Of a stretch of 64,000 bases of DNA, positions 25,921 to 34,150 are shown one piece after another. The stretch comes from Streptomyces himalayensis subsp. himalayensis. GTDB taxonomy: Bacteria; Actinomycetota; Actinomycetes; Streptomycetales; Streptomycetaceae. The number at the start of each line of letters is the position of its first letter. The stretch's first letter is position 1. The DNA lies in assembly GCF_013778455.1 (NCBI RefSeq), contig NZ_JACEHE010000022.1, forward strand, positions 1-64,000, in the 5' to 3' direction. The notes below the pieces were generated by a model, which worked only from the letters and a program-made list of their open reading frames with translations, was not told the DNA's origin and searched no databases. A program made the position numbers and the translations under genes.

Positions 25921-25941
25921 GATTCAGTGCCTCCGATCAGG

Positions 25942-27612
25942 TCAGAACGAGTAGGGGATGTAGCAGAGGGCGGCCAGCACGATCGCGCCCCAGCCAAGCA
26001 GGGCCGGCTTGCGGTACCAGGCGTCGTCGCCCTTCTCGGGCAGCTCCTCCATGCCGGGGGAGCGGGTGCCGTAGACCAGTCCGGCCAGTTCGGCCTCCGG
26101 CTTCGGCTTGGTGAAGAGCGTGACGGCCACCATGACGACCGCACCGGCGACGAAACCGGCGATCGCGGAGACGAAGTTGGCGCCCTGGTCGGTCGGGATG
26201 TCGACGATGCCCTGCTTGTAGATCACGAAGTAGTTGACCATCGCGGCGACGGTGCCCGCGATCAGGCCCCAGAAGCCGGACTTCATGGACGCGCGCTTCC
26301 AGAACATACCGATGATGAAGACCACGAACATCGGAACGTTGAAGAACGAGAACAGGGTCTGCAGGTACCCCATGATGTTGGAGAAGCTGGAGGCCAGGAA
26401 CGCCGTGCCGATGGAGGCCAGCACACCGATCGCCGTGATGAGCCGGCCGAACTTCACGTAGTAGGCGTCGTCGCGGTCCTTGACCACGTACTTCGCCCAG
26501 ATGTCGGTCGTGAACACGGTGTTGAACGACGAGACGTTGGCCGCCATGCCCGCCATGAAGGCGGCCAGCAGACCGGTCACGGCGATACCGAGCACGCCGT
26601 TGGGCAGCAGCTCCTGCATCAGGTAGGGGATCGCGTCGTTGTACGTCAGGTCGGAGCCGGCGGTGCCGATCTTCGGGACGAGGACGGCGGCGACGAGGCC
26701 CGGGATCATCACCAGGAAGACGACGAAGATCTTCGGGAAGGCGGCGATCAGCGGCGTGCGCTGGGCGGCGGACAGGTTCTTCGCGGACAGGGCGCGCTGC
26801 ACCTCGGCGAAGTTGGTCGTCCAGTAGCCGAAGGAGAGCACGAAGCCGAGGCCGAGGACGATCGTCAGCCAGTTGGCGCCCAGGGCGTTGGCCTCACCGA
26901 TGCCCGTACCACCCCAGGCGGACAGGAAGTTGTCGCCGTGGCTCTGCTGCAGTGAGCTGGTCAAGCCGTCCCAGCCGCCGACCTTCTTCAGGCCGAGGAT
27001 GGTGATCGGGATGAGCGCGGCGAGGATCACGAAGAACTGCAGGACCTCGTTGTAGATCGCCGAGGACAGACCGCCGATCGTGATGTACGCGAGGACCAGG
27101 AGGCCGGCGACGACGATCGACACCCACTGCGGCCAGCCGAGGAGTGCCTCGACGACGATCCCGAGGGCGTACAGGTTGACGCCGGCGATCAGGATCGAGG
27201 CGACCGCGAAGAGGATCGAGCTCAGCAGGTGCGCCGACTTGTCGAAGCGCTGGAGCAGGAACTCCGGAACGGACCGGACTTTGGAGCCGTAGTAGAACGG
27301 CATCATCACCAGGGCCAGGAAGACCATGGCCGGGATGGCGCCGATCCAGTACCAGTGCACGACGGCGACGCCGTACTGGGCGCCGGTCGCGGCCATGCCC
27401 AGAAGCTCCGTGGCGCCGAGGTTGGCGGCGACGAAGGCGAGGCCGGTGATCCAGGCGGGCATCGAGCGGCCCGACAGGAAGAAGTCGAGGCTCGTCTTCA
27501 CAGAGCGCCGGGCGGCGAAGCCGATGCCCAGAACGACGACGAAATAGATCGCCAGGATCGTGTAATCGAGCCCGTTCGTGGGGAGCCGGAGCCCGTCGGC
27601 GAGGTAGTGCAT
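25942..27612 (-). CDS. Sodium:solute symporter, SGLT-like (probable galactose/sugar uptake)
   Basis: 556 residues from ATG 27612, with about fourteen membrane helices. The SSS-family signature is clear: FVVVLGIGFAARR, TSLDFFLSGRSMPAWITGLAFVAANLGATELLG (read as TSLDFFLSGRSMPAW plus LGATELLGMAATG), and WYWIGAIPAMVFLALVMMPFYY resemble Vibrio SglT. Members carry sugars, proline, acetate and others with Na+. It is divergent from galT across a 283-bp control region, which strongly suggests galactose or a galactoside as substrate and shared regulation. Not proven by sequence alone. Confidence 0.88.
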   Translation of the reverse strand: MHYLADGLRLPTNGLDYTILAIYFVVVLGIGFAARRSVKTSLDFFLSGRSMPAWITGLAFVAANLGATELLGMAATGAQYGVAVVHWYWIGAIPAMVFLALVMMPFYYGSKVRSVPEFLLQRFDKSAHLLSSILFAVASILIAGVNLYALGIVVEALLGWPQWVSIVVAGLLVLAYITIGGLSSAIYNEVLQFFVILAALIPITILGLKKVGGWDGLTSSLQQSHGDNFLSAWGGTGIGEANALGANWLTIVLGLGFVLSFGYWTTNFAEVQRALSAKNLSAAQRTPLIAAFPKIFVVFLVMIPGLVAAVLVPKIGTAGSDLTYNDAIPYLMQELLPNGVLGIAVTGLLAAFMAGMAANVSSFNTVFTTDIWAKYVVKDRDDAYYVKFGRLITAIGVLASIGTAFLASSFSNIMGYLQTLFSFFNVPMFVVFIIGMFWKRASMKSGFWGLIAGTVAAMVNYFVIYKQGIVDIPTDQGANFVSAIAGFVAGAVVMVAVTLFTKPKPEAELAGLVYGTRSPGMEELPEKGDDAWYRKPALLGWGAIVLAALCYIPYSF

Positions 27613-27895
27613 GGGGGAACTCGCTTCGTTGCGCGAACTTAACTCGCCGAAACCTACGCCCAATCTTTCAAGATCTGAACAGTTCACCTGATGTTCTCTG
27701 TTTGATTGTGATCGACCTCACGACTTTGCCCGGATTATCCGTGGCAGATCCATGCACTTCGTGATGCCTGTCTCGCCAGGGGCGATCCGCGCACGCCTCG
27801 GCCTTTCGGCTGCCCTGTTCGGGCATTGACGCTGCTGTTGCATTGTGGTTTGTTATGTGTAGTTCTGTTTGATGGGTGTGATGAGGAGCCCGCCA
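27613..27895. promoter_or_regulatory. Divergent symporter/gal operon control region with hexamer repeats
   Basis: Two related elements lie on the plus strand: CTGTTTGATTGTGAT (27708-27722) and CTGTTTGATGGGTGTGAT (27865-27882), both ending in TGTGAT; TGTGGT at 27844-27849 is a further near copy. From memory the S. lividans galP1 operator also uses repeated TGTGAT-like hexamers. A plausible galT promoter is TTGACG (27826-27831) with TGTTAT (27851-27856), spacing 19. The galT ribosome site GAGGAG is at 27883-27888. Confidence 0.6.
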
Positions 27896-28960
27896 GTGAA
27901 GAAGACCTCGACCCGGCTCGCCGACGGTCGTGAGCTCATCTACTACGACTCGCGTGACGACGTCGTACGCGATGCCGCCGACCGGCGGCCGCTCGATCCG
28001 ACGTCCACGACGTCGGAGATCCGCCACGACGCGCTCCTCGGCGACTCCGTCGCCATCGCCTCGCACCGCCAGGGCCGCACCTACCACCCGCCGGCCGACG
28101 AGTGCCCGCTGTGCCCGTCCGAGGGCGGCCGGCTGAGCGAGATCCCCGACTCGAGTTACGACGTCGTGGTCTTCGAGAACCGCTTCCCCTCGCTCGCCGG
28201 CGACTCCGGCCGCTGCGAGGTCGTCTGCTTCACGTCCGACCACAACGCGTCCTTCGCCGACCTCACCGAGGAGCAGGCCGGGCTCGTCCTGGACGCCTGG
28301 ACGGACCGTACCGCCGAGCTCTCCCACCTGAGTGCCGTCGAGCAGGTCTTCTGCTTCGAGAACCGCGGCGCCGAGATCGGCGTCACTCTCGGCCACCCGC
28401 ACGGCCAGATCTACGGATACCCCTTCACCACCCCGCGTACGGCCCTGATGCTGCGCTCGGCCGCCGCGCACAAGGAGGCCACCGGCGGCGGCAACCTCTT
28501 CGACCACGTCGTCGAGCAGGAGCGGGCCGACGGCTCCCGGATCGTGCTGGAGGACGAGCACTGGGTGGCCTTCGTGCCGTACGCCGCCCACTGGCCGTAC
28601 GAGGTGCACCTCTACCCCAAGCGCCGCGTGCCCGACCTGCTGGCGCTCGACGAGGACGCACGCACAGAGTTCCCCAAGGTCTATCTGGAACTGTTGAGGC
28701 GCTTCGACCGGATCTTCGGTGAAGGTGAACCGCCGACGCCGTACATCGCCGCCTGGCATCAGGCGCCGTTCGGCGGGCTGGAGCAGTTCGAGGGCGTCAG
28801 CCGTGACGACTTCGCGCTCCACCTCGAGCTTTTCACCATCCGCCGCACTTCCGGCAAGCTGAAGTTCCTCGCGGGTTCCGAGTCCGGCATGAACGTGTTC
28901 ATCAACGACGTGCCGCCGGAGACCGCGGCCCAGCGACTGCGAGAGGTAGCGAGTTCATGA
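27896..28960 (+). CDS. galT: Galactose-1-phosphate uridylyltransferase
   Basis: 354 residues from GTG 27896, chosen because GAGGAG lies seven bases upstream; ATG 27872 is in frame but lies before that site. GalT exchanges UMP between UDP-glucose and galactose-1-phosphate (Leloir pathway), cytoplasmic. Zinc cysteines CPLCPS (about residue 66), the conserved FENRFPSLAGDSGRCEVVCF, and the catalytic GHPHGQIYGYP (His-Pro-His, about residue 170) are all present, plus the C-terminal metal region IAAWHQAPFG. First gene of galTEK; its stop overlaps the galE start by four bases. Confidence 0.97.
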   Translation: MKKTSTRLADGRELIYYDSRDDVVRDAADRRPLDPTSTTSEIRHDALLGDSVAIASHRQGRTYHPPADECPLCPSEGGRLSEIPDSSYDVVVFENRFPSLAGDSGRCEVVCFTSDHNASFADLTEEQAGLVLDAWTDRTAELSHLSAVEQVFCFENRGAEIGVTLGHPHGQIYGYPFTTPRTALMLRSAAAHKEATGGGNLFDHVVEQERADGSRIVLEDEHWVAFVPYAAHWPYEVHLYPKRRVPDLLALDEDARTEFPKVYLELLRRFDRIFGEGEPPTPYIAAWHQAPFGGLEQFEGVSRDDFALHLELFTIRRTSGKLKFLAGSESGMNVFINDVPPETAAQRLREVASS

Positions 28961-29931
28961 GTGGGAAGTACCTGGTCACCGGCGGAGCGGGCTATGTCGG
29001 CAGCGTCGTCGCCCAGCACCTGCTGGAGGCGGGCCACCAGGTCACCGTCCTCGACAACCTCTCCACGGGCTTCCGCGAGGGCGTGCCCGCGGGCGCCGCG
29101 TTCATCGAGGGCGACATCCGCGACGCCGCCAAGTGGCTCGACGACTCCTACGACGCCGTGCTCCACTTCGCCGCGTTCTCGCAGGTCGGCGAGTCGGTGG
29201 TCAAGCCCGAGAAGTACTGGGACAACAACGTCGGCGGCACGATGGCGCTGCTCGCCGCGATGCGCGAGGCCGGGGTCCGCAAGCTGGTCTTCTCCTCCAC
29301 CGCGGCGACGTACGGCGAGCCGGTCAACACGCCGATCACCGAGTCCGACCCGACGGCGCCGACCTCCCCGTACGGCGCGTCGAAGCTCGCCGTCGACCAC
29401 ATGATCACCGGCGAGGCGGCCGCCCACGGGCTGGGTGCGGTGTCGCTGCGCTACTTCAACGTGGCCGGCGCCTACGGCACCTGCGGCGAGCGGCACGACC
29501 CCGAGTCGCACCTCATCCCGCTCGTCCTCCAGGTCGCGCAGGGCAAGCGCGAGGCCATCTCCGTCTTCGGCGACGACTACCCGACGCCCGACGGCACCTG
29601 CATCCGCGACTACATCCACGTCGCCGACCTGGCCGAGGCCCACCTCCTCGCCGTGGACGCCGCGACGCTCGGCGAGCACCTGATCTGCAACCTGGGCAAC
29701 GGCAACGGCTTCTCGGTCCGCGAGGTCATCGAGACCGTCCGCCAGGTCACCGGCCACCCGATCCCCGAGGTCGTGGCCCCGCGCCGCGGCGGCGACCCGG
29801 CGGTCCTGGTCGCCTCCGCCCAGACGGCGCGCGAGCGCCTCGGCTGGAACCCGTCCCGCGCGGACCTCGCGGGAATCGTCGCCGACGCCTGGGCGTTCGC
29901 GCAGGCACGTCAGGAGGAGAGCGGATCGTGA
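28957..29931 (+). CDS. galE: UDP-glucose 4-epimerase
   Basis: 324 residues; ATG 28957 overlaps galT (ATGA) and the stop overlaps galK (GTGA). Short-chain dehydrogenase fold with NAD loop GGAGYVGS (about residue 9), conserved HFAAFSQVGES, the catalytic SS-T (FSSTAATYGE) and YxxxK as SPYGASKLAVD. C-terminal RDYIHVADLAEAHLLAV is the usual GalE signature. It interconverts UDP-glucose and UDP-galactose. Confidence 0.97.
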   Translation: MSGKYLVTGGAGYVGSVVAQHLLEAGHQVTVLDNLSTGFREGVPAGAAFIEGDIRDAAKWLDDSYDAVLHFAAFSQVGESVVKPEKYWDNNVGGTMALLAAMREAGVRKLVFSSTAATYGEPVNTPITESDPTAPTSPYGASKLAVDHMITGEAAAHGLGAVSLRYFNVAGAYGTCGERHDPESHLIPLVLQVAQGKREAISVFGDDYPTPDGTCIRDYIHVADLAEAHLLAVDAATLGEHLICNLGNGNGFSVREVIETVRQVTGHPIPEVVAPRRGGDPAVLVASAQTARERLGWNPSRADLAGIVADAWAFAQARQEESGS

Positions 29932-31088
29932 GCGAGAGTGGCGCTGCGGCGGTCGCCGCGGGCTTCGAGGAGCTGTACGGGGCGGCGCCGCACGGCGTGT
30001 GGGCCGCACCGGGCCGGGTCAATCTGATCGGCGAGTACACGGACTTCAACGAGGGGTTCGTGATGCCGCTGGCGCTCCCGCACACCGCGGTCGCCGCGGT
30101 CTCCCGCCGGGACGACGGGGTACTGCGGCTGCACTCCGCCGACATCGACGGACCCGTGGTCGAGCTCCGCGTCGACGAGCTGCAGCCCGGCACGGACACC
30201 GGCTGGGCCGCGTACCCGGCGGGCGTCGTGTGGGTGCTGCGCGGCGCGGGCCACGCCGTCACCGGCGCGGACATCCACCTCGCCTCGACCGTGCCGACCG
30301 GCGCGGGCCTGTCGTCGTCTGCGGCCCTGGAGGTCGTCACCGCCCTCGCCCTGAACGACCTGTTCGAACTCGGCCTCACCCGCCCCGAGCTGGCGAAGCT
30401 CGCCCAGCGCGCCGAGAACGACTTCGTCGGCGTCCCCTGCGGCGTCATGGACCAGACGGCATCGGCCTGCTGCACCGAGGGCAACGCCCTGCACCTCGAC
30501 TGCCGCGACCTGTCGATCCGTCAGGTCCCCTTCGATCTGTCCGCCCACGGCCTCCAGCTGCTCGTCGTCGACAGCCGCGTGAAGCACGCGCTCGGCGACG
30601 GGGCGTACGCCGAGCGGCGGGAAGGCTGCGAGACGGGCGCGAGGGCGCTCGGCGTCTCCCACCTGCGCGACATCGCGTACGAGGAGCTGCCAGCGGCCCT
30701 GGCCAAGCTGGACGACGAGCGGGTCCGCCGCTACGTACGCCACGTGGTCTCCGACGACCACCGGGTCGAGCAGGTCATCGCACTGCTCGACGCCGGTGAC
30801 GTGCGCGCCATCGGCCCGGTCCTCACCGAGGGCCACGCCTCGCTCCGCGACGACCTGCGGATCTCCTGCCCCGAGCTGGACCTGGTCGTGTCGACCGCGA
30901 ACGCGGCCGGCGCGCTGGGCGCTCGTATGACGGGCGGCGGCTTCGGCGGCTCGGCGGTCGTCCTCGTCGAGGAGTCCGACGCCGAGACGGTGACCAAGTC
31001 GGTCATGGAGGCGTTCGCGGCGGCCGGCTACACGGCACCGCGGGTGTTCCCGGCGGTGCCTTCGGCGGGGGCGCGGCGGATCGCCTGA
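29928..31088 (+). CDS. galK: Galactokinase
   Basis: 386 residues from GTG 29928. GalK phosphorylates galactose at C1 with ATP. GHMP-kinase motifs: APGRVNLIGEYTDFNEGFVMP (start of the signature, GRVNLIGEYTDF, about residue 24), VPTGAGLSSSAALEV phosphate loop (about 123), CGVMDQTASA with the catalytic Asp, and GARMTGGGFGGSAVVLV near the end. Last gene of galTEK, followed by a hairpin overlapping the convergent GNAT gene. Confidence 0.97.
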   Translation: MSESGAAAVAAGFEELYGAAPHGVWAAPGRVNLIGEYTDFNEGFVMPLALPHTAVAAVSRRDDGVLRLHSADIDGPVVELRVDELQPGTDTGWAAYPAGVVWVLRGAGHAVTGADIHLASTVPTGAGLSSSAALEVVTALALNDLFELGLTRPELAKLAQRAENDFVGVPCGVMDQTASACCTEGNALHLDCRDLSIRQVPFDLSAHGLQLLVVDSRVKHALGDGAYAERREGCETGARALGVSHLRDIAYEELPAALAKLDDERVRRYVRHVVSDDHRVEQVIALLDAGDVRAIGPVLTEGHASLRDDLRISCPELDLVVSTANAAGALGARMTGGGFGGSAVVLVEESDAETVTKSVMEAFAAAGYTAPRVFPAVPSAGARRIA

Positions 31089-31101
31089 CTGGTCCGGGTG
31101 G

Positions 31102-31142
31102 ATCGGCTGAGCGGGCGCTTCGACAGTGCTTGATCAGCCGAT
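31102..31142. terminator. Bidirectional hairpin after galK
   Basis: ATCGGCTGA (31102-31110) pairs with TCAGCCGAT (31134-31142) over a 23-base loop; the second arm contains the stop codon of the convergent acetyltransferase. Confidence 0.5.
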
Positions 31143-31577
31143 TCGCTTCGTCAGGGTGTACTCGGTGATCCCCGCCGGATAGTCGGGGATCGCGCACACC
31201 ACCTCATACCCGTACTTACGGTCGAAGTCCGGCGCCTGGAAGTCCCATGTCCAGACACGGGAGTTGACGCAGTCGCGCTCCTCGCGGGCCGTTCGTTCGG
31301 CGGCCGTGAGGAGCTGCGAGCCCAGCCCCGTACCGCGGTGGCGGGCGTCGACCCACAGCAGGTTCACGTGCAGCCACCGCCCCCACGTGTGCGCGTCGAG
31401 GCCCGCCGCGAGCTCGCCGGACTCGTCCAACGCCCAGAGCTGCAGCGGAACTTCTCGGTCCAGCTGCGTTCCGCGCAGCTCGCGCAGCACCGGGGACGCC
31501 TCGGTGTTGGTGTCCCTCAGTCGCGAACGAAGCAGATCACGTCGCTGTCTGTCGACTTCCGTCTCTATACGAAACAT
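31134..31577 (-). CDS. GNAT-family N-acetyltransferase
   Basis: 147 residues from ATG 31577; an ATG four codons upstream (31589) is an alternative. GNAT enzymes move acetyl from acetyl-CoA to amines. The acetyl-CoA loop is RHRGTGLGSQLLTAAE (R-x-x-G-x-G/A form, about residue 80), preceded by the strand WLHVNLLWVDA. The C-terminal SRVWTWDFQAPDFDRKYGYEVVC is typical. Target unknown; drug, protein and metabolite acetylation are all possible. Confidence 0.88.
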   Translation of the reverse strand: MFRIETEVDRQRRDLLRSRLRDTNTEASPVLRELRGTQLDREVPLQLWALDESGELAAGLDAHTWGRWLHVNLLWVDARHRGTGLGSQLLTAAERTAREERDCVNSRVWTWDFQAPDFDRKYGYEVVCAIPDYPAGITEYTLTKRIG

Positions 31578-31700
31578 GCGGCTCACCATAAACGCGCTGG
31601 CCAACCAGTTTTGCGAATTTCCTTCCGTGCCTGCCGCTCGCCCGTACCCTGATGGCAGCGCCGGTGGGGGCCGGTGTTGATCAGGGGGCGAGACAGTCGG

Positions 31701-31779
31701 GTACGACGCCCGGAGTGGGGTAGCAGTGTGAGCACGGCGGCGGCCGTGCGACTGCGGTGACTCTCTCCGGGCGCCGTAC
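31701..31779 (+). promoter_or_regulatory. Structured leader with nested hairpins upstream of response regulator
   Basis: GTACGACGCCCGGAG (31701-31715) pairs with CTCCGGGCGCCGTAC (31765-31779), one mismatch in fifteen. The loop holds a second hairpin (GCACGG...CCGTGC) and a ten-codon frame, GTG 31728 to TGA 31758-31760 (MSTAAAVRLR). The arrangement could be an attenuator-like leader of the gene starting at 31848, or a terminator of a short transcript. Confidence 0.4.
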
Positions 31780-31847
31780 CTGCGCCGGCCGTCCCCCGAC
31801 GATCGTTCTCCCCTGCTCCTCACGGAGCTTGGGGAAGGGGGTTTCAC

Positions 31848-32621
31848 GTGGTTCGCATCCGAGTCCTGGTCGTCGACGACCACCGCATCTTCGCCGAGTC
31901 GCTCGCCGCGGCTCTCGCCGCCGAGCCGGACGTCGACGTCTCCGCGGCCGGCAGTGGCCCGGCCGCGTTGCGCTCCTTGGAGCGGGCCGCCGCCGAGGGC
32001 CGCAGATTCGACGTTCTGCTCGTCGACGCCGATCTGGGCGGCACCGTGCCGGGCGGACGCGCCGCGGTGCCCGTCCAGGAGGGCAACCAGGACGGCCTGG
32101 TCGACGGCATCTCGCTGGTCGCCGGCGTCCGTTCTGCCCAGCCGGCCGTGCGCACGGTCGTGCTCGCCGAGAAGGACGACCCGCGCCGCGCGGCGCTCGC
32201 CCTGGGAGCCGGAGCCTCCGGCTGGGTCGCCAAGGACTGCTCGCTGTCCCGGCTGCTCACCGTCATCCGCGGCGTACTGCGCGACGAGACGCACCTGCCG
32301 CCCGCCCTGCTCACGGGCGTACTGCGCGAGCTGACGGCGGCCCGCAAGCACCGCACGGAGAGCGAACGCCTGGTGGAGTCCCTCACCCCGCGCGAGCGCG
32401 AGGTGCTGCGCTGCATGGTCGCGGGCCTGGGCCGGAAGGCCGTCGCCGAGCGGCTCTTCCTCTCCCCGCACACGGTGCGTACGCACATGCAGAACGTGCT
32501 GGGGAAGCTGGGTGTCCACTCCACGCTTGCCGCCGTGGCGCTGGCGCGCCGGGCCGGCGTCGGCCCCGTGGATCTGGCGTCAGCCGGGGATGTTGTCGAA
32601 CGGGGCGGTCAGCTGGCGTAG
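31848..32621 (+). CDS. LuxR/NarL-family response regulator
   Basis: 257 residues; GTG 31848 follows GGGGAAGGGGG. The receiver has VVDDH, the phosphoacceptor Asp in VLLVDADLGG (about residue 60), an insertion of about 20 residues after it (TVPGGRAAVPVQEGNQ) that lengthens the alpha3 loop, and GWVAKD with the conserved Lys; the switch Thr is Ala (VVLAEKD). HTH: LTPREREVLRCMVAGLGRKAVAERLFLSPHTVRTHMQNVLGKLGV. It resembles the degenerate regulator at 24777 in layout, but here the acceptor is retained. No kinase is adjacent. The last 42 bases overlap the convergent MarR gene. Confidence 0.9.
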   Translation: MVRIRVLVVDDHRIFAESLAAALAAEPDVDVSAAGSGPAALRSLERAAAEGRRFDVLLVDADLGGTVPGGRAAVPVQEGNQDGLVDGISLVAGVRSAQPAVRTVVLAEKDDPRRAALALGAGASGWVAKDCSLSRLLTVIRGVLRDETHLPPALLTGVLRELTAARKHRTESERLVESLTPREREVLRCMVAGLGRKAVAERLFLSPHTVRTHMQNVLGKLGVHSTLAAVALARRAGVGPVDLASAGDVVERGGQLA

Positions 32622-33077
32622 CAGCGCGGCCAGTTCGGTGCGCTGGGCGCGCGAGAGCTCACTGAGGATCGCCCGCTCCTGGTCGAGCAGCCCGGCCAGC
32701 GCCTGGTCCGCGCGGTCGCGCCCCTCGTCCGTGAGCCGCACCAGCACACCACGCCGATCGCTGGGGTCCGGCAGCCGCTCGACGAGGCCCTTCTTCGCGA
32801 GCCGGTCGATGCGATTCGTCATCGTCCCGGAGGTGACGAGGGTCTGCGTGAGCAGCTGCCCGGGCGAGAGCTGATACGGGGCTCCCGCACGCCTCAGCGC
32901 CGTCAGCACGTCGAACTCCCACGGCTCGAGATTGTGCTCGGAGAACGCCAGCCGACGGGCGCGGTCCAGATGCCGGGACAACCGGCTCACCCGGCTGAGC
33001 ACCTCCAGCGGTTCCACGTCGAGGTCAGGGCGCTCCCGGCGCCACGCTGCGACCAGCCGATCGACCTCGTCCTCCAT
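32580..33077 (-). CDS. MarR-family transcriptional regulator
   Basis: 165 residues from ATG 33077; no ribosome site is seen, so the message may be leaderless. Winged-helix core: ALRRAGAPYQLSPGQLLTQTLVTSGTMTNRIDRLAKKGLVERLPDPSDRRGVLVRLTDEG (key elements LSPGQL, SGTMTNRIDRL, DRRGVLVRLT wing). MarR proteins usually repress neighbouring genes and respond to phenolic or oxidising ligands. A perfect 14-bp palindrome 36 bases upstream of the start is a likely self-operator that would also cover the tam promoter. Confidence 0.92.
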   Translation of the reverse strand: MEDEVDRLVAAWRRERPDLDVEPLEVLSRVSRLSRHLDRARRLAFSEHNLEPWEFDVLTALRRAGAPYQLSPGQLLTQTLVTSGTMTNRIDRLAKKGLVERLPDPSDRRGVLVRLTDEGRDRADQALAGLLDQERAILSELSRAQRTELAALLRQLTAPFDNIPG

Positions 33078-33112
33078 GCGATCAAGTGTAGAGGGTCTGT
33101 CGACATGAAGTC

Positions 33113-33126
33113 TCTTGACGTCAAGA
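33113..33126. promoter_or_regulatory. Palindromic MarR-type operator
   Basis: TCTTGACGTCAAGA is a perfect 14-bp palindrome in the 144-bp divergent gap between marR and tam. Partial half-sites flank it (ATCAAGTG at 33081, ATGAAG at 33105). TCTTGA-type palindromes are known operators for several actinobacterial MarR proteins. Confidence 0.65.
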
Positions 33127-33221
33127 TATCGACGGCGTGAGGATGGGCGTACGGCGCCCGGAATCCCGGGGCCGCTGGACTTGGCCGACCGTGTGGATGT
33201 CGGCGGCAAGGAGGCCTCGCC

Positions 33222-34112
33222 ATGCCCGCCACCGCCCCTCTCTGGGATCCGCGCCAGTACCTCCGCCACGAGGGACATCGCGCCCGGCCCTTCGTCGACC
33301 TGCTGGCCCGCGTACCGGAACTCCCGGCCGAGGTCCCGGTCGAGAGGGTCGGCCGCCCGGTTGAGGGGGCCGGCCGCCCGGTCGAGGGGGGCGGCCGCCC
33401 GCCGCGCATCGCCGATCTGGGGTGCGGTCCGGGCAATGTGACGCAGCTCCTCGCGGACCGCTGGCCCACCGCCCACATCACCGGCTTCGACAACTCGCCG
33501 GAGATGCTCACCCGGGCAGAACCGCTCGCGGGCCCCACGGCGGGCGGCGGTCGCCTCGACTTCGCGCCGGCAGACGTGCGGACGTGGTCCCCGTCCCCGC
33601 ACGAGCCGTACGACCTGATCATCTCGAACGCGACGCTCCAGTGGGTGCCGGACCACGCGGAGTCCTTCGCGCCATGGATCGCCGGACTCGTCCCCGGCGG
33701 CACGTTCGCCTTCCAGGTACCGAGCAACTTCGACGCGCCCAGCCACGTGCTGATGCGGGAACTGGCAGAGTCGGAGAAGTGGAAGGACCGGCTGGCCGGA
33801 GTCCTGCGCCACGCGGACGCGGTACTCACGGCACCCGAGTACCTGGAGCGGCTGGTCGCCCTCGGCTGTGAGGCCGACGTCTGGGAGACGACGTACCTCC
33901 ACCTTCTGGAGGGCGAGGACCCGGTCCTGGACTGGGTCAAGGGCACGGGCCTCCGCCCGATCCTCACGACCCTGGCGGACGACCAGGCGGCGACGGAGTC
34001 CTTCCTTGCCGAGTACAGGGCCTTGCTCCGCGAGGCCTACCCGGCGACGCCGCACGGGACGGTCTTCCCGTTCCGGCGGCTTTTCGCGGTGGCGCGGAAG
34101 GCGGACGCCTGA
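33222..34112 (+). CDS. tam: Trans-aconitate 2-methyltransferase, with repeat-derived insertion
   Basis: 296 residues; ATG 33222 follows AAGGAGG. Tam uses SAM to methylate trans-aconitate, a spontaneous by-product that inhibits the TCA cycle. Family features: LWDPRQYLRHEGHRARPFVDLLARVP at the start (key words W-P-x-Y-L and RPFVDLLARV), SAM loop IADLGCGPGNVTQLLADRWP, DLIISNATLQWVPDH and FAFQVPSNFDAPSH. Between VPEL and IADLGCG it carries about 25 extra residues with three GRPVEG-like units encoded by tandem 21-bp DNA repeats. Catalytic sequence appears intact. Divergent from marR. Confidence 0.9.
   Translation: MPATAPLWDPRQYLRHEGHRARPFVDLLARVPELPAEVPVERVGRPVEGAGRPVEGGGRPPRIADLGCGPGNVTQLLADRWPTAHITGFDNSPEMLTRAEPLAGPTAGGGRLDFAPADVRTWSPSPHEPYDLIISNATLQWVPDHAESFAPWIAGLVPGGTFAFQVPSNFDAPSHVLMRELAESEKWKDRLAGVLRHADAVLTAPEYLERLVALGCEADVWETTYLHLLEGEDPVLDWVKGTGLRPILTTLADDQAATESFLAEYRALLREAYPATPHGTVFPFRRLFAVARKADA
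33339..33401. repeat. Three tandem 21-bp repeats inside tam
   Basis: Units at 33339-33359, 33360-33380 and 33381-33401; each begins GTCGAG or GTTGAG and ends CGGCCGCCCG. Because 21 is divisible by three, the frame is preserved and the protein gains VERVGRPVEGAGRPVEGGGRP-like sequence. Confidence 0.85.
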
Positions 34113-34116
34113 GACC

Positions 34117-34140
34117 GCCCGCCTCGAACTGCCGGCGGGC
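34117..34140. terminator. Bidirectional hairpin tam / tetR
   Basis: GCCCGCC (34117-34123) and GGCGGGC (34134-34140) around a ten-base loop, placed between convergent stop codons. Confidence 0.65.
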
Positions 34141-34150
34141 ACCAGGACCG

